Shown: positions 1-9,235, counted from the first letter of the stretch. The stretch: 64,000 bases of DNA from an uncultured Desulfobacter sp. (GCF_963666675.1 NZ_OY762929.1:1550001-1614000), one strand, 5' to 3'. Made by a program: numbers and translations. Notes: generated by a model from the letters alone, not told the origin.

Positions 1-3000
1 GTCACGGCTTAACCACAACCGTTGCCTTACTTTGCTCGATAAATGAATCGTTGTAATACGCCACGTTTCCGTTTCATCCTGATTTACCAAATCTTCGGTA
101 TTCTCACCGGTAACAGGTTCGCCTCGTTCATCTTTGAGTGTAAAATAGGTTTTTCCCGTCGAATCAAAACAGCGGAATAGGTGAAGACTGGCCCGGCTTT
201 GCCGAAAACGGTTTAAGGCCTGGGGAAGTGCGGTGAGATACCAATGCCCGCCGATATAGCCTTGCAGGCTTTCAGGGCCTTTCGCTTCATAATTTTTCAG
301 CCAATGGGCCGTAACAGCATGTTCAAGGTCTGCCAGCCGTGTGCCATGTTTGGCGTTATCATCAATTCTGGGAATAGCGTTTAAATTTTTGGAGATGTAT
401 AGGGCGTTAACCAATTTATTAAGATCATGAGTTTTAAAGAAAGCGGATTTTGGGGGAGTGAGGTCTTTTCCAGATTCATATCCTGGATGAAAAAAATAGC
501 CGCCTTCAGGTTTATCGCCAAAGCGCACAGTTTTCCAATTGTATTGCAGCAATCCCACATTGGGCGTCTGAACCTCTTGATCCCGGTGGCGCCTGACGCG
601 CCCGGCCATCTGCACGATGGACCGGTACGATGACGGCTCAACAACGGCCCAGTCAAAATCATGGTCTCGACCGACCTCCTCCACCGGTGTTGCCACAAGG
701 ATAAAAAGAACATCCGCGGGAGGTTGTTCCCGGTCAGCCATGGCGTCCAGATGTCCGCGTATTACCTTGTTTTGAAATGCGGCGGGTTGTTCGCCTTTAG
801 ACTCCTTGCGTTTCAAAACAGAATCCAGGTGCTTCTCCTGCTCATGGCGCAGCAACAAAACCTGCTGACTGTGGTAAGGCATGGTCCGTATGGCGGTCTT
901 TTCGGGGCAGTCATACTCCAGAAGAAACTGTGCCAATGAAACGCAGGGTTGAATATTGGCCGTCCGGATAACGCCAAATGATACTTTCAGACCGGTTTTG
1001 GGATCTATGGTGTGGTGGTTGCGGTGCTTTATTAAAGCATCCTGGATGATGATATTAAACCAGGCCTCCTGTTTAGTTGTTTCGCTTGCTGCTTGTAAAG
1101 CAATAGCGGCTTGACATGAAATAATGCCTGCTTTCCGCAAGGCTGGTTGTTTAGCCAGTTTTCCGGTTCGTTTTTTGATAAAGGCCTGATGGGCCTGCGC
1201 ATATTGCAGGTTGGCGGTTTCCCGGTCGGCTGTATCAATATCGCTCACAGCCGTTGAAAACTCATCAATCCAGGCGCAACCGATCCCAGGGTTGGCATTT
1301 CTGATTTTCGTAAAAAGCTGCCATCCTTCCTGGTAACAGTTGAAATACCCTTCTGCAAGGGCCGGCGGAATGGTTGCCGATGATATCATCACCTTTCGCC
1401 CAAGCATCCCGGCAAAATGAATCAGGCGGCCGATGGCAATGGCATCAGCCCCGGTGAAATCATCTATTTCATCAATCACAAGGTCCGAAGACATCAGGCG
1501 CAAGGCAGGCAAAATATACCGGCCGCCCCGGGTCGTTTCCGTTGCAGAGATGATATGGTCAATGGTGCATACCAGAATCGGGGCATATAAAAGTTTTCGG
1601 CTTTTTTCATGTGGAAGAACCGTGGCAAGTTTATCTTCCGGGATATCAACATCATAAAACAGTTCACTGGTGTCTTCCATCAGAGATTCCTGTGATTCGG
1701 CGCCTTCTTCGAAAACGGTTTTTTCTTTTTTATTTTCCTTGTTTTCATGCAGATCAGCGATGGCCTTGGAGCCGATAATTACTCCCAGATCACTGCCGTC
1801 ACTGTTCTGGAAAATACGCTGTCGATAGTCGTCTCCGGTCTGTAACGTCAATGTCCGCAGACCCAGTGCCAGGATATAACGCAAGCTGTCGTTGTTTTTT
1901 GTTAATGCAAGCATCACCTTGGCATTGGCAAAGGTTTTACCGCACCCGGTACTGGCCATGTTCACAGTAAAAAAGCCATGCGTCTGGTTCTCTTGCTGAT
2001 TCACCCAGGCTTTGATTTTTCCGGCGGCCTTATCCTGCCATTTGAATTTGGGAACAGGACTATTTCGCTTCAGAGCAGAGGTGTTTTCCGTCACCGGCAG
2101 ATCCCGTTCAAATTTGGGCAGATAACGGGCATTTCGTTTGGCCTGCTCATAAACACCAACCAGATGCTGATCTAAAGCCTGTTTGGCTGTACCGTCCTTC
2201 TGGGTGTTGGCGATCATGTTAATTGTATTGTCCCAGGGCTCCGAGTCTTTTTTGCTCAAGGATGAATAATAATGATCAGCCAGCATAAGACTGAGGCGGG
2301 CATAAAAAAGAATCGGCCGATAGCTTCGGTCTCCATCTTTCATGCTTTTTTCCACCAGTTCCTGATGATCGAGCAGTTTACCGGACCAGCGCTTTAATGG
2401 TTTTAGCCACAGTTTTGAATTTGAAATCAGCCCCTTGGGAAAGTGCAGGCAATCACCGAGCGTATTTGCCGCAATTTCATTGGCGTATCCCCACCTTTGG
2501 TCTATGTGTTCAAATAATTGATTGATGTTGTCGATCGACACATTCAACCATTCCTTTTTAATCTCATTTTTATGCAGAAGTGGCATTCGATGATGTGTCA
2601 GTATCAACCACGCAATCAACTGAGCAATGGGCGGGAGGTCCTTAAGCGGTTTTTCAATGTCTTTCAAGTTCGTGCCCAACAGAACAGATTCGTCAATTTT
2701 CCCTTTAGAAAGAAGGGTCAACCATTCTTGATCTGTTTGGGGATTTTGAGTGGAGTTAATAAACGCTTTCAATAGCAGACAGGAGATCAACTCATGCCGT
2801 AAGGCATCTCCCATAGGTCCTTTATAACGCTTCTTCAATTTATCCTGGAAGCGGGCACAGGCCTTGCCCCAGTCATGCAGCAACGCGGCCAGACATGCCA
2901 GGGCTTGAATTAACGGAAGATAGTGCCAGTCATTCAGGTCATCTCTATAGGGTATATTCACGGTGGTGGTATTCACGGGAACCCGTCCTTCCCGGTCAAA

Positions 3001-3243
3001 CTTGTGTTTGTTTCCCACCACCCAGATAAATTCACTTCTGGCACGGGAGCGAATCCAGTGGCAGCTAACTGCTGTGTTTTTGGAAGCTGTTTTTCTGAGC
3101 AGCTTTTTTACGGCCAGCAATCCCTCCTGGGTAATGATTGTCTGCCAGGTATTGTCGCCAATGCGATTGGCAAACGCGTCCAGGACACGCCGAGTTCTCG
3201 CCAGTGCCTTTTTCTCACATTGAGAAATAAAGGTGACCATCAT
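1..3243 (-). CDS. cas3: Cas2-3 fusion nuclease-helicase, type I-F (3' end beyond window)
   Basis: Type I-F Cas3 with an N-terminal Cas2 domain; it is recruited by the Csy complex to unwind and degrade target DNA and works with Cas1 in spacer acquisition. The frame is open from the ATG at 3243 to base 1 (1081 codons), so only a short C-terminal piece is missing. Visible: Cas2-like N-terminus (residues 1-95), HD nuclease motif LLHDWGKA (~119), Walker A STGCGKTF (~429), DEAH-box equivalent VIDEID (~588), motif III ISSAT (~618) and helicase motif VI QMAGRVRRH (~880). The start codon overlaps the cas1 stop (ATGA), indicating translational coupling. The remaining operon (csy1-4) and the CRISPR array would lie to the left, outside the window. 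Confidence 0.95.
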   Translation of the reverse strand, partial: MMVTFISQCEKKALARTRRVLDAFANRIGDNTWQTIITQEGLLAVKKLLRKTASKNTAVSCHWIRSRARSEFIWVVGNKHKFDREGRVPVNTTTVNIPYRDDLNDWHYLPLIQALACLAALLHDWGKACARFQDKLKKRYKGPMGDALRHELISCLLLKAFINSTQNPQTDQEWLTLLSKGKIDESVLLGTNLKDIEKPLKDLPPIAQLIAWLILTHHRMPLLHKNEIKKEWLNVSIDNINQLFEHIDQRWGYANEIAANTLGDCLHFPKGLISNSKLWLKPLKRWSGKLLDHQELVEKSMKDGDRSYRPILFYARLSLMLADHYYSSLSKKDSEPWDNTINMIANTQKDGTAKQALDQHLVGVYEQAKRNARYLPKFERDLPVTENTSALKRNSPVPKFKWQDKAAGKIKAWVNQQENQTHGFFTVNMASTGCGKTFANAKVMLALTKNNDSLRYILALGLRTLTLQTGDDYRQRIFQNSDGSDLGVIIGSKAIADLHENKENKKEKTVFEEGAESQESLMEDTSELFYDVDIPEDKLATVLPHEKSRKLLYAPILVCTIDHIISATETTRGGRYILPALRLMSSDLVIDEIDDFTGADAIAIGRLIHFAGMLGRKVMISSATIPPALAEGYFNCYQEGWQLFTKIRNANPGIGCAWIDEFSTAVSDIDTADRETANLQYAQAHQAFIKKRTGKLAKQPALRKAGIISCQAAIALQAASETTKQEAWFNIIIQDALIKHRNHHTIDPKTGLKVSFGVIRTANIQPCVSLAQFLLEYDCPEKTAIRTMPYHSQQVLLLRHEQEKHLDSVLKRKESKGEQPAAFQNKVIRGHLDAMADREQPPADVLFILVATPVEEVGRDHDFDWAVVEPSSYRSIVQMAGRVRRHRDQEVQTPNVGLLQYNWKTVRFGDKPEGGYFFHPGYESGKDLTPPKSAFFKTHDLNKLVNALYISKNLNAIPRIDDNAKHGTRLADLEHAVTAHWLKNYEAKGPESLQGYIGGHWYLTALPQALNRFRQSRASLHLFRCFDSTGKTYFTLKDERGEPVTGENTEDLVNQDETETWRITTIHLSSKVRQRLWLSRD

Positions 3244-4199
3244 GATGGGATTACCCCCCAGTCGGTTTTCAGGGCTGCTGCTTTCACCTGGTTAAACATG
3301 AAATCAAGCGCCTTATGGGAAGCAAACGCCTGAAGGCACTGCTGGCGGAAGGCTTGCTCACTTGCATTCTCCTGGGCACAGATAAACGCCCAGGGCAGTA
3401 TCAAAGTATCCTTGATAAGATCGGAGACATCAAAGACCAGTGCCCCGCGTCTTGTTTTGCCGTGCATGACGGCAAAACCATGTGGAATACCCAGAACCCA
3501 CAACGTTGTTGCACCAAGGCCGTAGGCAAGATAGTTACCATGGTTCAAGAAGGCATTGGCTTTATCAGCTGCGTCACGATCCCGGCTGAAATAGTCCTGT
3601 TTTGTTTTCTGAGCTGCGTATTTATATAGCTCTTTGGTTAACTCCGCCTCAATTAAAAGCAGGTCCGATGAGGTGGATGCCTTTGCCATTCTGGTATAAA
3701 AAGTATTAAGTGCAGTCTCAATGGAAGAGTCGGCTGCGCTAAATCCCGCAGCCTTTAAGTCGCGATCTTTTCCCCATACAGTAAGCAAAAAGTTAATCCG
3801 TGCATGCTGAAAAATTCTGGCAACCTCAAACCGTTTATGTTCATCAAACCAGAATCCCACCCATCCTTGAAGATATTCAGTGGGCCGGTATTCACTCTGC
3901 GGTGTCAGCCATTCCACTTCATTTCCCATCAGCAGCGGCGTTCCACCTCCGCCGCAAAAACCGACCAACACGCCTGCAGACGCCAGCATTCGAATGGCCG
4001 CCTGTGTAATAGATGTGCCGATACCCAGCAGAATCACGGTTGTATTTGCAATGGGAATGTTCCAATACTGGTTTGCCTTGCCGGCTTCAGAAAGATAAAG
4101 CACGCGTCCATCTTTTTGCATAACACGGCATTTTTCCAGATAATAAATGTTGGCGCGTTTTGAGTGTAGAATTGCTTTAAGCTCGGTTAATTGCTCCAT
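3240..4199 (-). CDS. cas1: CRISPR-associated integrase Cas1, type I-F
   Basis: Metal-dependent integrase that inserts new spacers into the CRISPR array as a complex with Cas2-3. 319 residues, the usual size for the I-F subtype. The N-terminal beta domain starts LHSKRANIYYLEKCRVM, and the helical catalytic domain carries GIPHGFAVMHG followed by FDVSDLIKD (~236-263), the His and Asp cluster that binds metal in Cas1. First gene of the visible operon, fused by an ATGA overlap to the downstream cas2-3 gene, which is diagnostic of type I-F. About 130 bases separate it from the XRE gene upstream on the same strand; no clear promoter was picked out there. Confidence 0.95.
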   Translation of the reverse strand: MEQLTELKAILHSKRANIYYLEKCRVMQKDGRVLYLSEAGKANQYWNIPIANTTVILLGIGTSITQAAIRMLASAGVLVGFCGGGGTPLLMGNEVEWLTPQSEYRPTEYLQGWVGFWFDEHKRFEVARIFQHARINFLLTVWGKDRDLKAAGFSAADSSIETALNTFYTRMAKASTSSDLLLIEAELTKELYKYAAQKTKQDYFSRDRDAADKANAFLNHGNYLAYGLGATTLWVLGIPHGFAVMHGKTRRGALVFDVSDLIKDTLILPWAFICAQENASEQAFRQQCLQAFASHKALDFMFNQVKAAALKTDWGVIPS

Positions 4200-4329
4200 T
4201 TTATTTATTTCCTAAAATAAAAATAAAGAATAGCAGGCCGACATGTAGAGTGTTTAAGTATAGCCTGTCATAGCCTGTAGTGGTTATTGGATTTAGCCCG
4301 TTATGTTGCCATTATGTTGAATTTGGACC

Positions 4330-5463
4330 CTATGTCTTTGCAAGCTTTAGTGCCTCAACCATAGTGTTAATCTTTTTTATCTCCTGTTGAGCAGATTTGA
4401 TTCGGCCTGCTGTCACCAAAAGATCCCAAAAGCGCCCATTGGCATTCAGTATCCGCCGGGAAGCATCAGGTTCGCCAAAATCGGTTTGCGTGTAGTGGGT
4501 TTTTATTTTTTGTATGTAGGTGTCGGCTGAGTCTTCGGTGATCAGGTTCAGTTCTTTAAGCCGGTAGACAAACGCTTCCGTGGAAATACCGAACCTGTGT
4601 TTGATGCGTAAAATAAGTTCCCAGGTCCAGGTGCCGGGGCTGATGCCTAGTTGCCCCACTGTGGTTCTTACTGCGTTTTCAGGCATGAGAAATGTGGCGG
4701 CAAAATGTTTGGCGGCACGCCTGAAATTGATGGGCCGGTGCTCGGATGTCGCACCTGTATCCGGAAAAAGCGTGTCTTTTTTGATTTTCATTTGATTGAA
4801 GATCAGGATCTTGCCCAATTCCACGGCAAGATGGAACAGTTGTCTTTCCGGATTTTTCCGGGCGTTGAGGAAAAAAAAGGCGTTCTGGTGAACGGGTTCA
4901 AAAAAAGAAAGTCCATCCCAATCATCTGCCGATTTCATAAAGGGGAACAAAAGAACCCGTAATCCGAAATTTTCAAAGAGTTCAAGGTAGTCAAAGATTA
5001 CGGCGTCGCCGGTGCCCATGGTGGTTCTGATCCGGGCTGCAAGCTGCTCCATACCGGCGTAGTCCGGTTCAAAGGGAAGGGCCAACGGCAGCAGGGCGTG
5101 TTTTTGAACACCGAGGATGTCTTCAAGGGTGTGAAAGGCGGCCATCAGTTCCCGGCATGCACCCAGCAATGCCTTGGGGGGAACGGATGCATCCGGTTCA
5201 ATGGTGACATGGGCGGTGTCTGTTTTTGTGGCCTCGGCCCTGGCCTGGGATGGGTTCGGGGCAAACAGGGCGTCGGTGGGAACCTCCAGTGCCCGGGCCA
5301 GATTATAGATAACCGTGGCCGACGGCAGGTTGCCGCCGCGCTCAATGCGGCCCAGGGGGCCTTCCTGGATCCCAATTTTTGAGGCCAGTTGCGCCAGGGT
5401 CCAGTTACGTGACTGTCGAAAAGAACGGATATTCTCCCCGATAAATTTTAAGTCATGAAGCAT
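4330..5463 (-). CDS. XRE-family regulator with degenerate ImmA/IrrE-like domain
   Basis: 377 residues. The N-terminus (~10-65) is a helix-turn-helix of the XRE/Cro type (NWTLAQLASKIGIQEGPLGRIERG), so it probably binds DNA. The C-terminal two thirds resemble the ImmA/IrrE peptidase-like domain of phage and toxin-antitoxin regulators, including the RRAAKHFAATFLMPENAV segment. Where family members carry a zinc-binding HExxH this protein reads HLAVELGK (~209-216), so the first metal ligands are incomplete and peptidase activity is doubtful. The gene lies directly upstream of cas1 on the same strand. A link to cas control is possible but not shown; it could equally be a leftover of an integrated element. 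Confidence 0.75.
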   Translation of the reverse strand: MLHDLKFIGENIRSFRQSRNWTLAQLASKIGIQEGPLGRIERGGNLPSATVIYNLARALEVPTDALFAPNPSQARAEATKTDTAHVTIEPDASVPPKALLGACRELMAAFHTLEDILGVQKHALLPLALPFEPDYAGMEQLAARIRTTMGTGDAVIFDYLELFENFGLRVLLFPFMKSADDWDGLSFFEPVHQNAFFFLNARKNPERQLFHLAVELGKILIFNQMKIKKDTLFPDTGATSEHRPINFRRAAKHFAATFLMPENAVRTTVGQLGISPGTWTWELILRIKHRFGISTEAFVYRLKELNLITEDSADTYIQKIKTHYTQTDFGEPDASRRILNANGRFWDLLVTAGRIKSAQQEIKKINTMVEALKLAKT

Positions 5464-5596
5464 AAAGTTATAAAAACCATATCGTTGTTTTTATGTCAAT
5501 AATTAAGTTTATTATACTGGAAATATAATATTTTGATTCTATAAAGCCTACATTCCGCAAGTGAATAGATGTTTTTAAAAAATATCAAGTTAGCCT

Positions 5597-6142
5597 ATGC
5601 AGACTTATATTTTTTTTGATAGGCTTATGCCGCAAAAAAGTAATGAAGATATGTCACCAGCGCAGGTCCTGTGTATGATGGTCATGAATATTATCTGTGC
5701 CAGCCGTCCATTGTACAGATTCTCGGAATGGTTATCAGGCTACAGTGATGGCATGGCTGAAAAAGAAGTTAATGCATCAAAATATAATGACGATAGACTT
5801 GGCCGATGTTTGGATAAACTTTTCGGAACAGATCGTAACAGCATAATGACGGAATTATCCGGTAACGCCATTCAGGTACATAATCTGGAGACAAATGACG
5901 TCCACAATGACAGTACCTCTGTTACGTTTACCGGTGAATACGAAGGAGTGGAGCCTGGGGATGTCACATTGGCCAGAGGATTCAATAAGGACCATCGCCC
6001 TGACTGCAAACAAATCGTATTTGGATTGAACATTACGTCCGATGGAAACGTACCCTTAAGTTTTGACCTTTTTGATGGGAACCTCGTGAGTCGTAACTTT
6101 GAGAGGCCATCATGGATGGCACTCCCCTCATCCAGGTTTTGA
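5597..6142 (+). pseudogene. Transposase remnant, IS1634-like (IS4 superfamily)
   Basis: The frame encodes 181 residues, of which roughly the first 163 look like the N-terminal half of an IS1634-type transposase (DUF4277 region, then GFNKDHRPDCKQIVFGL and LSFDLFDGN before a DDE core). Similarity stops near base 6085, after which the frame runs through unrelated sequence to a stop. The catalytic C-terminal half is absent. It abuts a second transposase fragment on the opposite strand, so one element probably truncated the other. No terminal inverted repeats were identified. Non-functional. Confidence 0.7.
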
Positions 6143-6470
6143 TTTCTGACGTTTGGTTGATTTTAGGGAGTTCATTTAAACTTTTATGCAACCCTTTTGT
6201 CCAGAATCGATAACGGAAAACACCCATGACATTCTTGAGCATATCAAACATGGTTTCGATACGGACTCTGGCACAATATAGTTCAAGGGCCGTGACAGGG
6301 TCTTGTTCCAAATCACTACACATCAATATAATCGGTCCTCGGTTGGTAATTGCTAACACAAAACGAATCAGGTCTGCCGTTGGTTTCCAGATTAAATCCA
6401 ATCCCATTTGAACAATTCTGGTTCCCAGCGTTTCCCTGCTTTCTTCCGGGCTTGCCCCATCACGTTTCAT
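6140..6470 (-). pseudogene. Transposase C-terminal remnant (IS4-like DDE)
   Basis: Minus-strand frame (open down to 6033) whose central part, around LYCARVRIETMFDMLKNVMG, looks like the C-terminal catalytic-Glu region of an IS4-type transposase. The N-terminal DDE portion is absent and the C-terminal tail reads into the neighbouring fragment, so this is a broken copy. It belongs to a different element from the plus-strand remnant at 5597. Family placement is by motif memory only and is uncertain. Confidence 0.55.
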
Positions 6471-6545
6471 ATGTCACGTCTTTTTTGAAAAACATGTTAA
6501 GTATTGGTCAAGCGTGGACTTGTGCCCCGGTGCATCCCGGTGCAA

Positions 6546-7805
6546 TTATAGTTCAACCGAATAAGGGTTTAAAAACTGCCGTCTCCAAAGAAGCTTCTTA
6601 TCCACCTCATTCAACCCGGCCTCTTTACAGACAGCATCCCAATGCTGCTCGATTGCGGTAATTTGGCGATGGAATATGCTACGGGCCTCCTCTTCAGTTA
6701 GGAGGAAATTGTGCGCGGTCTCTAAGCATGACTTGAGCCTGCTCATATTGTTCTCACCATATATGCGCATTGCTTGTGAAGCCTCATTGCCTGTGCGGCC
6801 TTGTGGGCAAATATCATAAGCAGGTGTCAATGTCAGCATAGAGCCATCCCAGAAGGCTGCATGGTTTCGTGCGTGATCGTCGGTGTTTCCGCATAGAATA
6901 TTAAAGACAAGCCGGGAGAACATCTCTTTGAGTGTCGGTCTTGGATTGGTAAAACGGTGGCGGATAATTTCAGATAGGGTTTCATAGCTGGCGTAACGCG
7001 CCATCATGTCATCCAAAGCAAACAGTGTCAGGGCCGAAACCATCAACTTGCGAGTCCACTTGCCAGCTTTTGTTGCACGATCAAAGCGCTTAATCAGAAG
7101 GACGTCCCTGTTTGCTGCCGTTTTCAATGCTACGGGTGCGACATCCAATCCCGCCAATTCAGCTAACCGCATGGCAATGTACTCAGCTTTCACCACGCTG
7201 TACAAATCGGTGCTGGACGAAAACTTGGCCACATATTTTTTACCGCCTTCTTCAACCAGGGCTTTTGGACGGGCGCCGCCTATGGAGCTACCATGAAAAA
7301 GCGCCTGATCCAACTCCGGAGTGAGTGGAAATCCTTGCTCGACTCTTTCTGCAGATGCGATCAACTCTTCCATGCTGACATTTTTTACATTACGCGGCAC
7401 ATATTCTGTGGGGGACTGTTGAAAATCAAGCGCACCAATTCGATCTGAACCAGACTCCAGCAGGTATGTCAATTCATCTAAATCGGCTGTATCCGTGCTC
7501 GCACCTTTCAGCCCTAACATTTTGTTGATAATCACACGTCTTCCCCAGGCATCAGGTGCCGCATCCCTTATACAGCCCGGCATCGTCAATCCCTTGAGCA
7601 AAGGCAACAATCCTGTTCTCAGCGGCAATTCGGGTTCGTAAATTGCAATGGCAGGCTTGCCGACATTGACACGCTCCAAGTAGCTTTTGCCATAGTTGAA
7701 CATGATATTGCCGTTATCAGCTTCAAGACGTCCAGCCACAATTGGTTCGGTTTCACCGGGGAGCCAAATCCAAACAAAGGCTTCTTTTTCTGTTCTAGAA
7801 ATCAT
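6546..7805 (-). CDS. hipA: HipA-family Ser/Thr kinase toxin
   Basis: 419 residues, the normal HipA length. HipA kinases phosphorylate a host target (glutamyl-tRNA synthetase in E. coli) and cause growth arrest or persistence; the partner HipB binds and neutralises them. Visible: N-terminal HipA_N/couple-hipA domain (~1-110), the Gly-rich loop GSSIGGARPK (~171), an active-site segment NTDDHARNH (~304-312) and the metal-binding AYDICP. These are all intact, so the kinase should be active. Its start overlaps the end of hipB by 11 bases, the standard antitoxin-first hipBA order. Native targets cannot be told from sequence. Confidence 0.93.
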   Translation of the reverse strand: MISRTEKEAFVWIWLPGETEPIVAGRLEADNGNIMFNYGKSYLERVNVGKPAIAIYEPELPLRTGLLPLLKGLTMPGCIRDAAPDAWGRRVIINKMLGLKGASTDTADLDELTYLLESGSDRIGALDFQQSPTEYVPRNVKNVSMEELIASAERVEQGFPLTPELDQALFHGSSIGGARPKALVEEGGKKYVAKFSSSTDLYSVVKAEYIAMRLAELAGLDVAPVALKTAANRDVLLIKRFDRATKAGKWTRKLMVSALTLFALDDMMARYASYETLSEIIRHRFTNPRPTLKEMFSRLVFNILCGNTDDHARNHAAFWDGSMLTLTPAYDICPQGRTGNEASQAMRIYGENNMSRLKSCLETAHNFLLTEEEARSIFHRQITAIEQHWDAVCKEAGLNEVDKKLLWRRQFLNPYSVEL

Positions 7806-8133
7806 CGTTCACCTTTTTTGACTTCTTACGAACAGACTTTGGCATGAGCGCAAGCTTTTCCTTTGTGTGAAGAAGCTGTTTGGTCAACGCGTTTCCATCA
7901 GCCTCAAACAGCTTGATGCCAACAATGGTTGCCACTTCGAAAACGGCACCAATCTCACATTTGAGGTTGCCTTTTTCGATCCGTTGGAGCAGCCCTCTGG
8001 AAATACCAGCACGATCCGCCAATTCTTGAGCAGTAAGGTTACGTTCCTTCCGTGCTTCTCGAATAAACGCGCCGAGCAAGGTTGCTGCATCTTTGCTATA
8101 TTGTGAGTAGGTGCGTGTGATAGATTTTGGCAT
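7795..8133 (-). CDS. hipB: HipB-family antitoxin (XRE helix-turn-helix)
   Basis: 112 residues from the ATG at 8133, chosen over an upstream in-frame ATG at 8193 because a purine-rich ribosome site (GGGAAGG) sits just before it and the extra N-terminus looks non-coding. Central HTH (RNLTAQELADRAGISRGLLQ) followed by RIEKGN, typical of HipB. The lysine-rich C-terminal tail (SVRKKSKKVNDDF) is the likely flexible end. Antitoxin and autorepressor of the hipBA operon. Upstream AT-rich repeats may be its operators. Confidence 0.88.
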   Translation of the reverse strand: MPKSITRTYSQYSKDAATLLGAFIREARKERNLTAQELADRAGISRGLLQRIEKGNLKCEIGAVFEVATIVGIKLFEADGNALTKQLLHTKEKLALMPKSVRKKSKKVNDDF

Positions 8134-8150
8134 ACCTTCCCTTTGGTTTA

Positions 8151-8247
8151 TATATAGAACATAATATAGGCATACGTTCTTTTTATAGACCAAGGCTATT
8201 ATGTTTAGATTGGTTTGTCAAGTGAGTTTTTGATCTATATATAGACC
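8151..8247 (-). promoter_or_regulatory. Candidate hipBA operator region
   Basis: Three copies of TATAGA(A/C)C lie upstream of hipB at 8153-8160, 8184-8191 and 8240-8247; the last belongs to a perfect 12-bp palindrome TCTATATATAGA (8234-8245). HipB-type antitoxins bind inverted repeats ahead of their operon, so these are plausible autoregulatory half-sites. The stretch is very AT-rich, which weakens the case. Confidence 0.4.
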
Positions 8248-8359
8248 CCATAATACTATTATGATCCATATATAATGCATTATTTGTCATTGACTGTAAA
8301 AGTGAGATGCACGAGGAGTTCAGCCGAACGGGGGATATGGGCGAGCAGGTAACCGGGCG

Positions 8360-8812
8360 GTGACCCGCCAACACCAGGACGAGGTATACAAGGACAGCTG
8401 TGTGGAGTTCTTTTTTACGCCGGGAATAAATCCGGATATCGGCGATTTCAATCTGGAGATGAACTGCGGCGGGACCATGCTGTTTCATTTCCAGCCCGAA
8501 CCGCGAAAAAACAGGGTCATCCTTCCTGAAAAAGCGTGCAAAGCCATTCCTGTGGCACATACGCTGCCCGAAATCGTTGACCCTGAAATAACAGCGCCCA
8601 TGCTTTGGGAGGTGGCCTATGCGATCCCCTTTGACCTGCTTGAAAATTATTGCCCGGTTGCAAGACCCGAACCTGGAACTGTGTGGCGCGGCAATTTTTA
8701 TAAATGTGCTGACAGCAGCTCGCACCCCCACTGGCTGACTTGGGCGCCGGTAGATTACCCCGTTCCCAATTTTCATCTGCCAGCCTCCTTTGGCACGATT
8801 GTGTTTGAATAG
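8360..8812 (+). pseudogene. N-terminally truncated CBM9-like domain protein
   Basis: 150 residues from a GTG at 8360; the frame is open upstream only to 8306. The sequence (DSCVEFFFTPG, NCGGTMLFHF, WEVAYAIPFDLL, CADSSSHPHWLTWAPV, FHLPASFGTIVF) matches the carbohydrate-binding module family 9-like domain, which is usually about 200 residues or more. The N-terminal ~60-70 residues are not found in this frame and no ribosome site precedes the GTG, so it is probably a decayed gene whose 5' end was lost when the hipBA patch arrived. A small functional protein cannot be excluded. Confidence 0.6.
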
Positions 8813-9235
8813 CGGTTCAACAACATCGGCCAAGAAGTGTGTCCTCAGAAAGCTTAAAAAAGGAATTTAGAAGAAAATAATGTAGATAAAATTAGCCTGG
8901 TCTGTGAATAGATAATGCGCCAAACAAAAAACTGGGCTTGATCATAAGATCGGCCATCTTTTGTAGGGGCAATCCCCTGTGGTTGCCCCCGTTAGGGCAG
9001 GCACAGAGACCTGCCCCTACAATGGCCGACGTTGGAACCAAGCCCCTTTTTTTTTATTAAATAAATAGAAAAAATATATGCAGGAAAAGGCGAATTCCCA
9101 AGGTGTTATTATTTGTTGCTTTAAATTATTATATGCTGTAACGTGCTGTTATTCATGGCAAACAACTTTTAATCCCGTTAAATCGTTCTTAGTTCACAAA
9201 CATTAAATTTTTTAATAGGAGCAAATCGTATTCTT
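8813..9235. other. Intergenic region with MITE-like repeat
   Basis: No gene is supported here. It holds the 80-bp inverted-repeat element listed separately, a run of T after 9050, and AT-rich sequence before the GH13 gene. The block ATAGG(A/G)GCAAATCG occurs twice, at 9215-9228 and 9239-9252, on either side of the proposed GH13 start, which looks like a short tandem duplication. Confidence 0.6.
8950..9029. repeat. MITE-like inverted-repeat element
   Basis: 80 bp bounded by TCGGCCAT (8950-8957) and ATGGCCGA (9022-9029), with inner inverted ends TGTAGGGGCA (8962-8971) and TGCCCCTACA (9012-9021). Between them sit two further hairpins: GGGGCAA/TTGCCCC (8966-8972, 8983-8989) and GGGCAGG/CCTGCCC (8995-9001, 9010-9016). 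The whole can fold as a cruciform with two arms. From memory, very similar GGGGCA/GGGCAGG modules are dispersed in many bacterial genomes, consistent with a non-autonomous mobile repeat rather than a terminator. Confidence 0.65.

Noticed and set aside
1..4200. CRISPR repeat array
   Set aside because: No regular ~28-base direct repeats with spacers in the window.
8183..8833. 216-residue minus-strand frame
   Set aside because: Shadow of the CBM9-like remnant on the opposite strand, no ribosome site, composition unlike protein.
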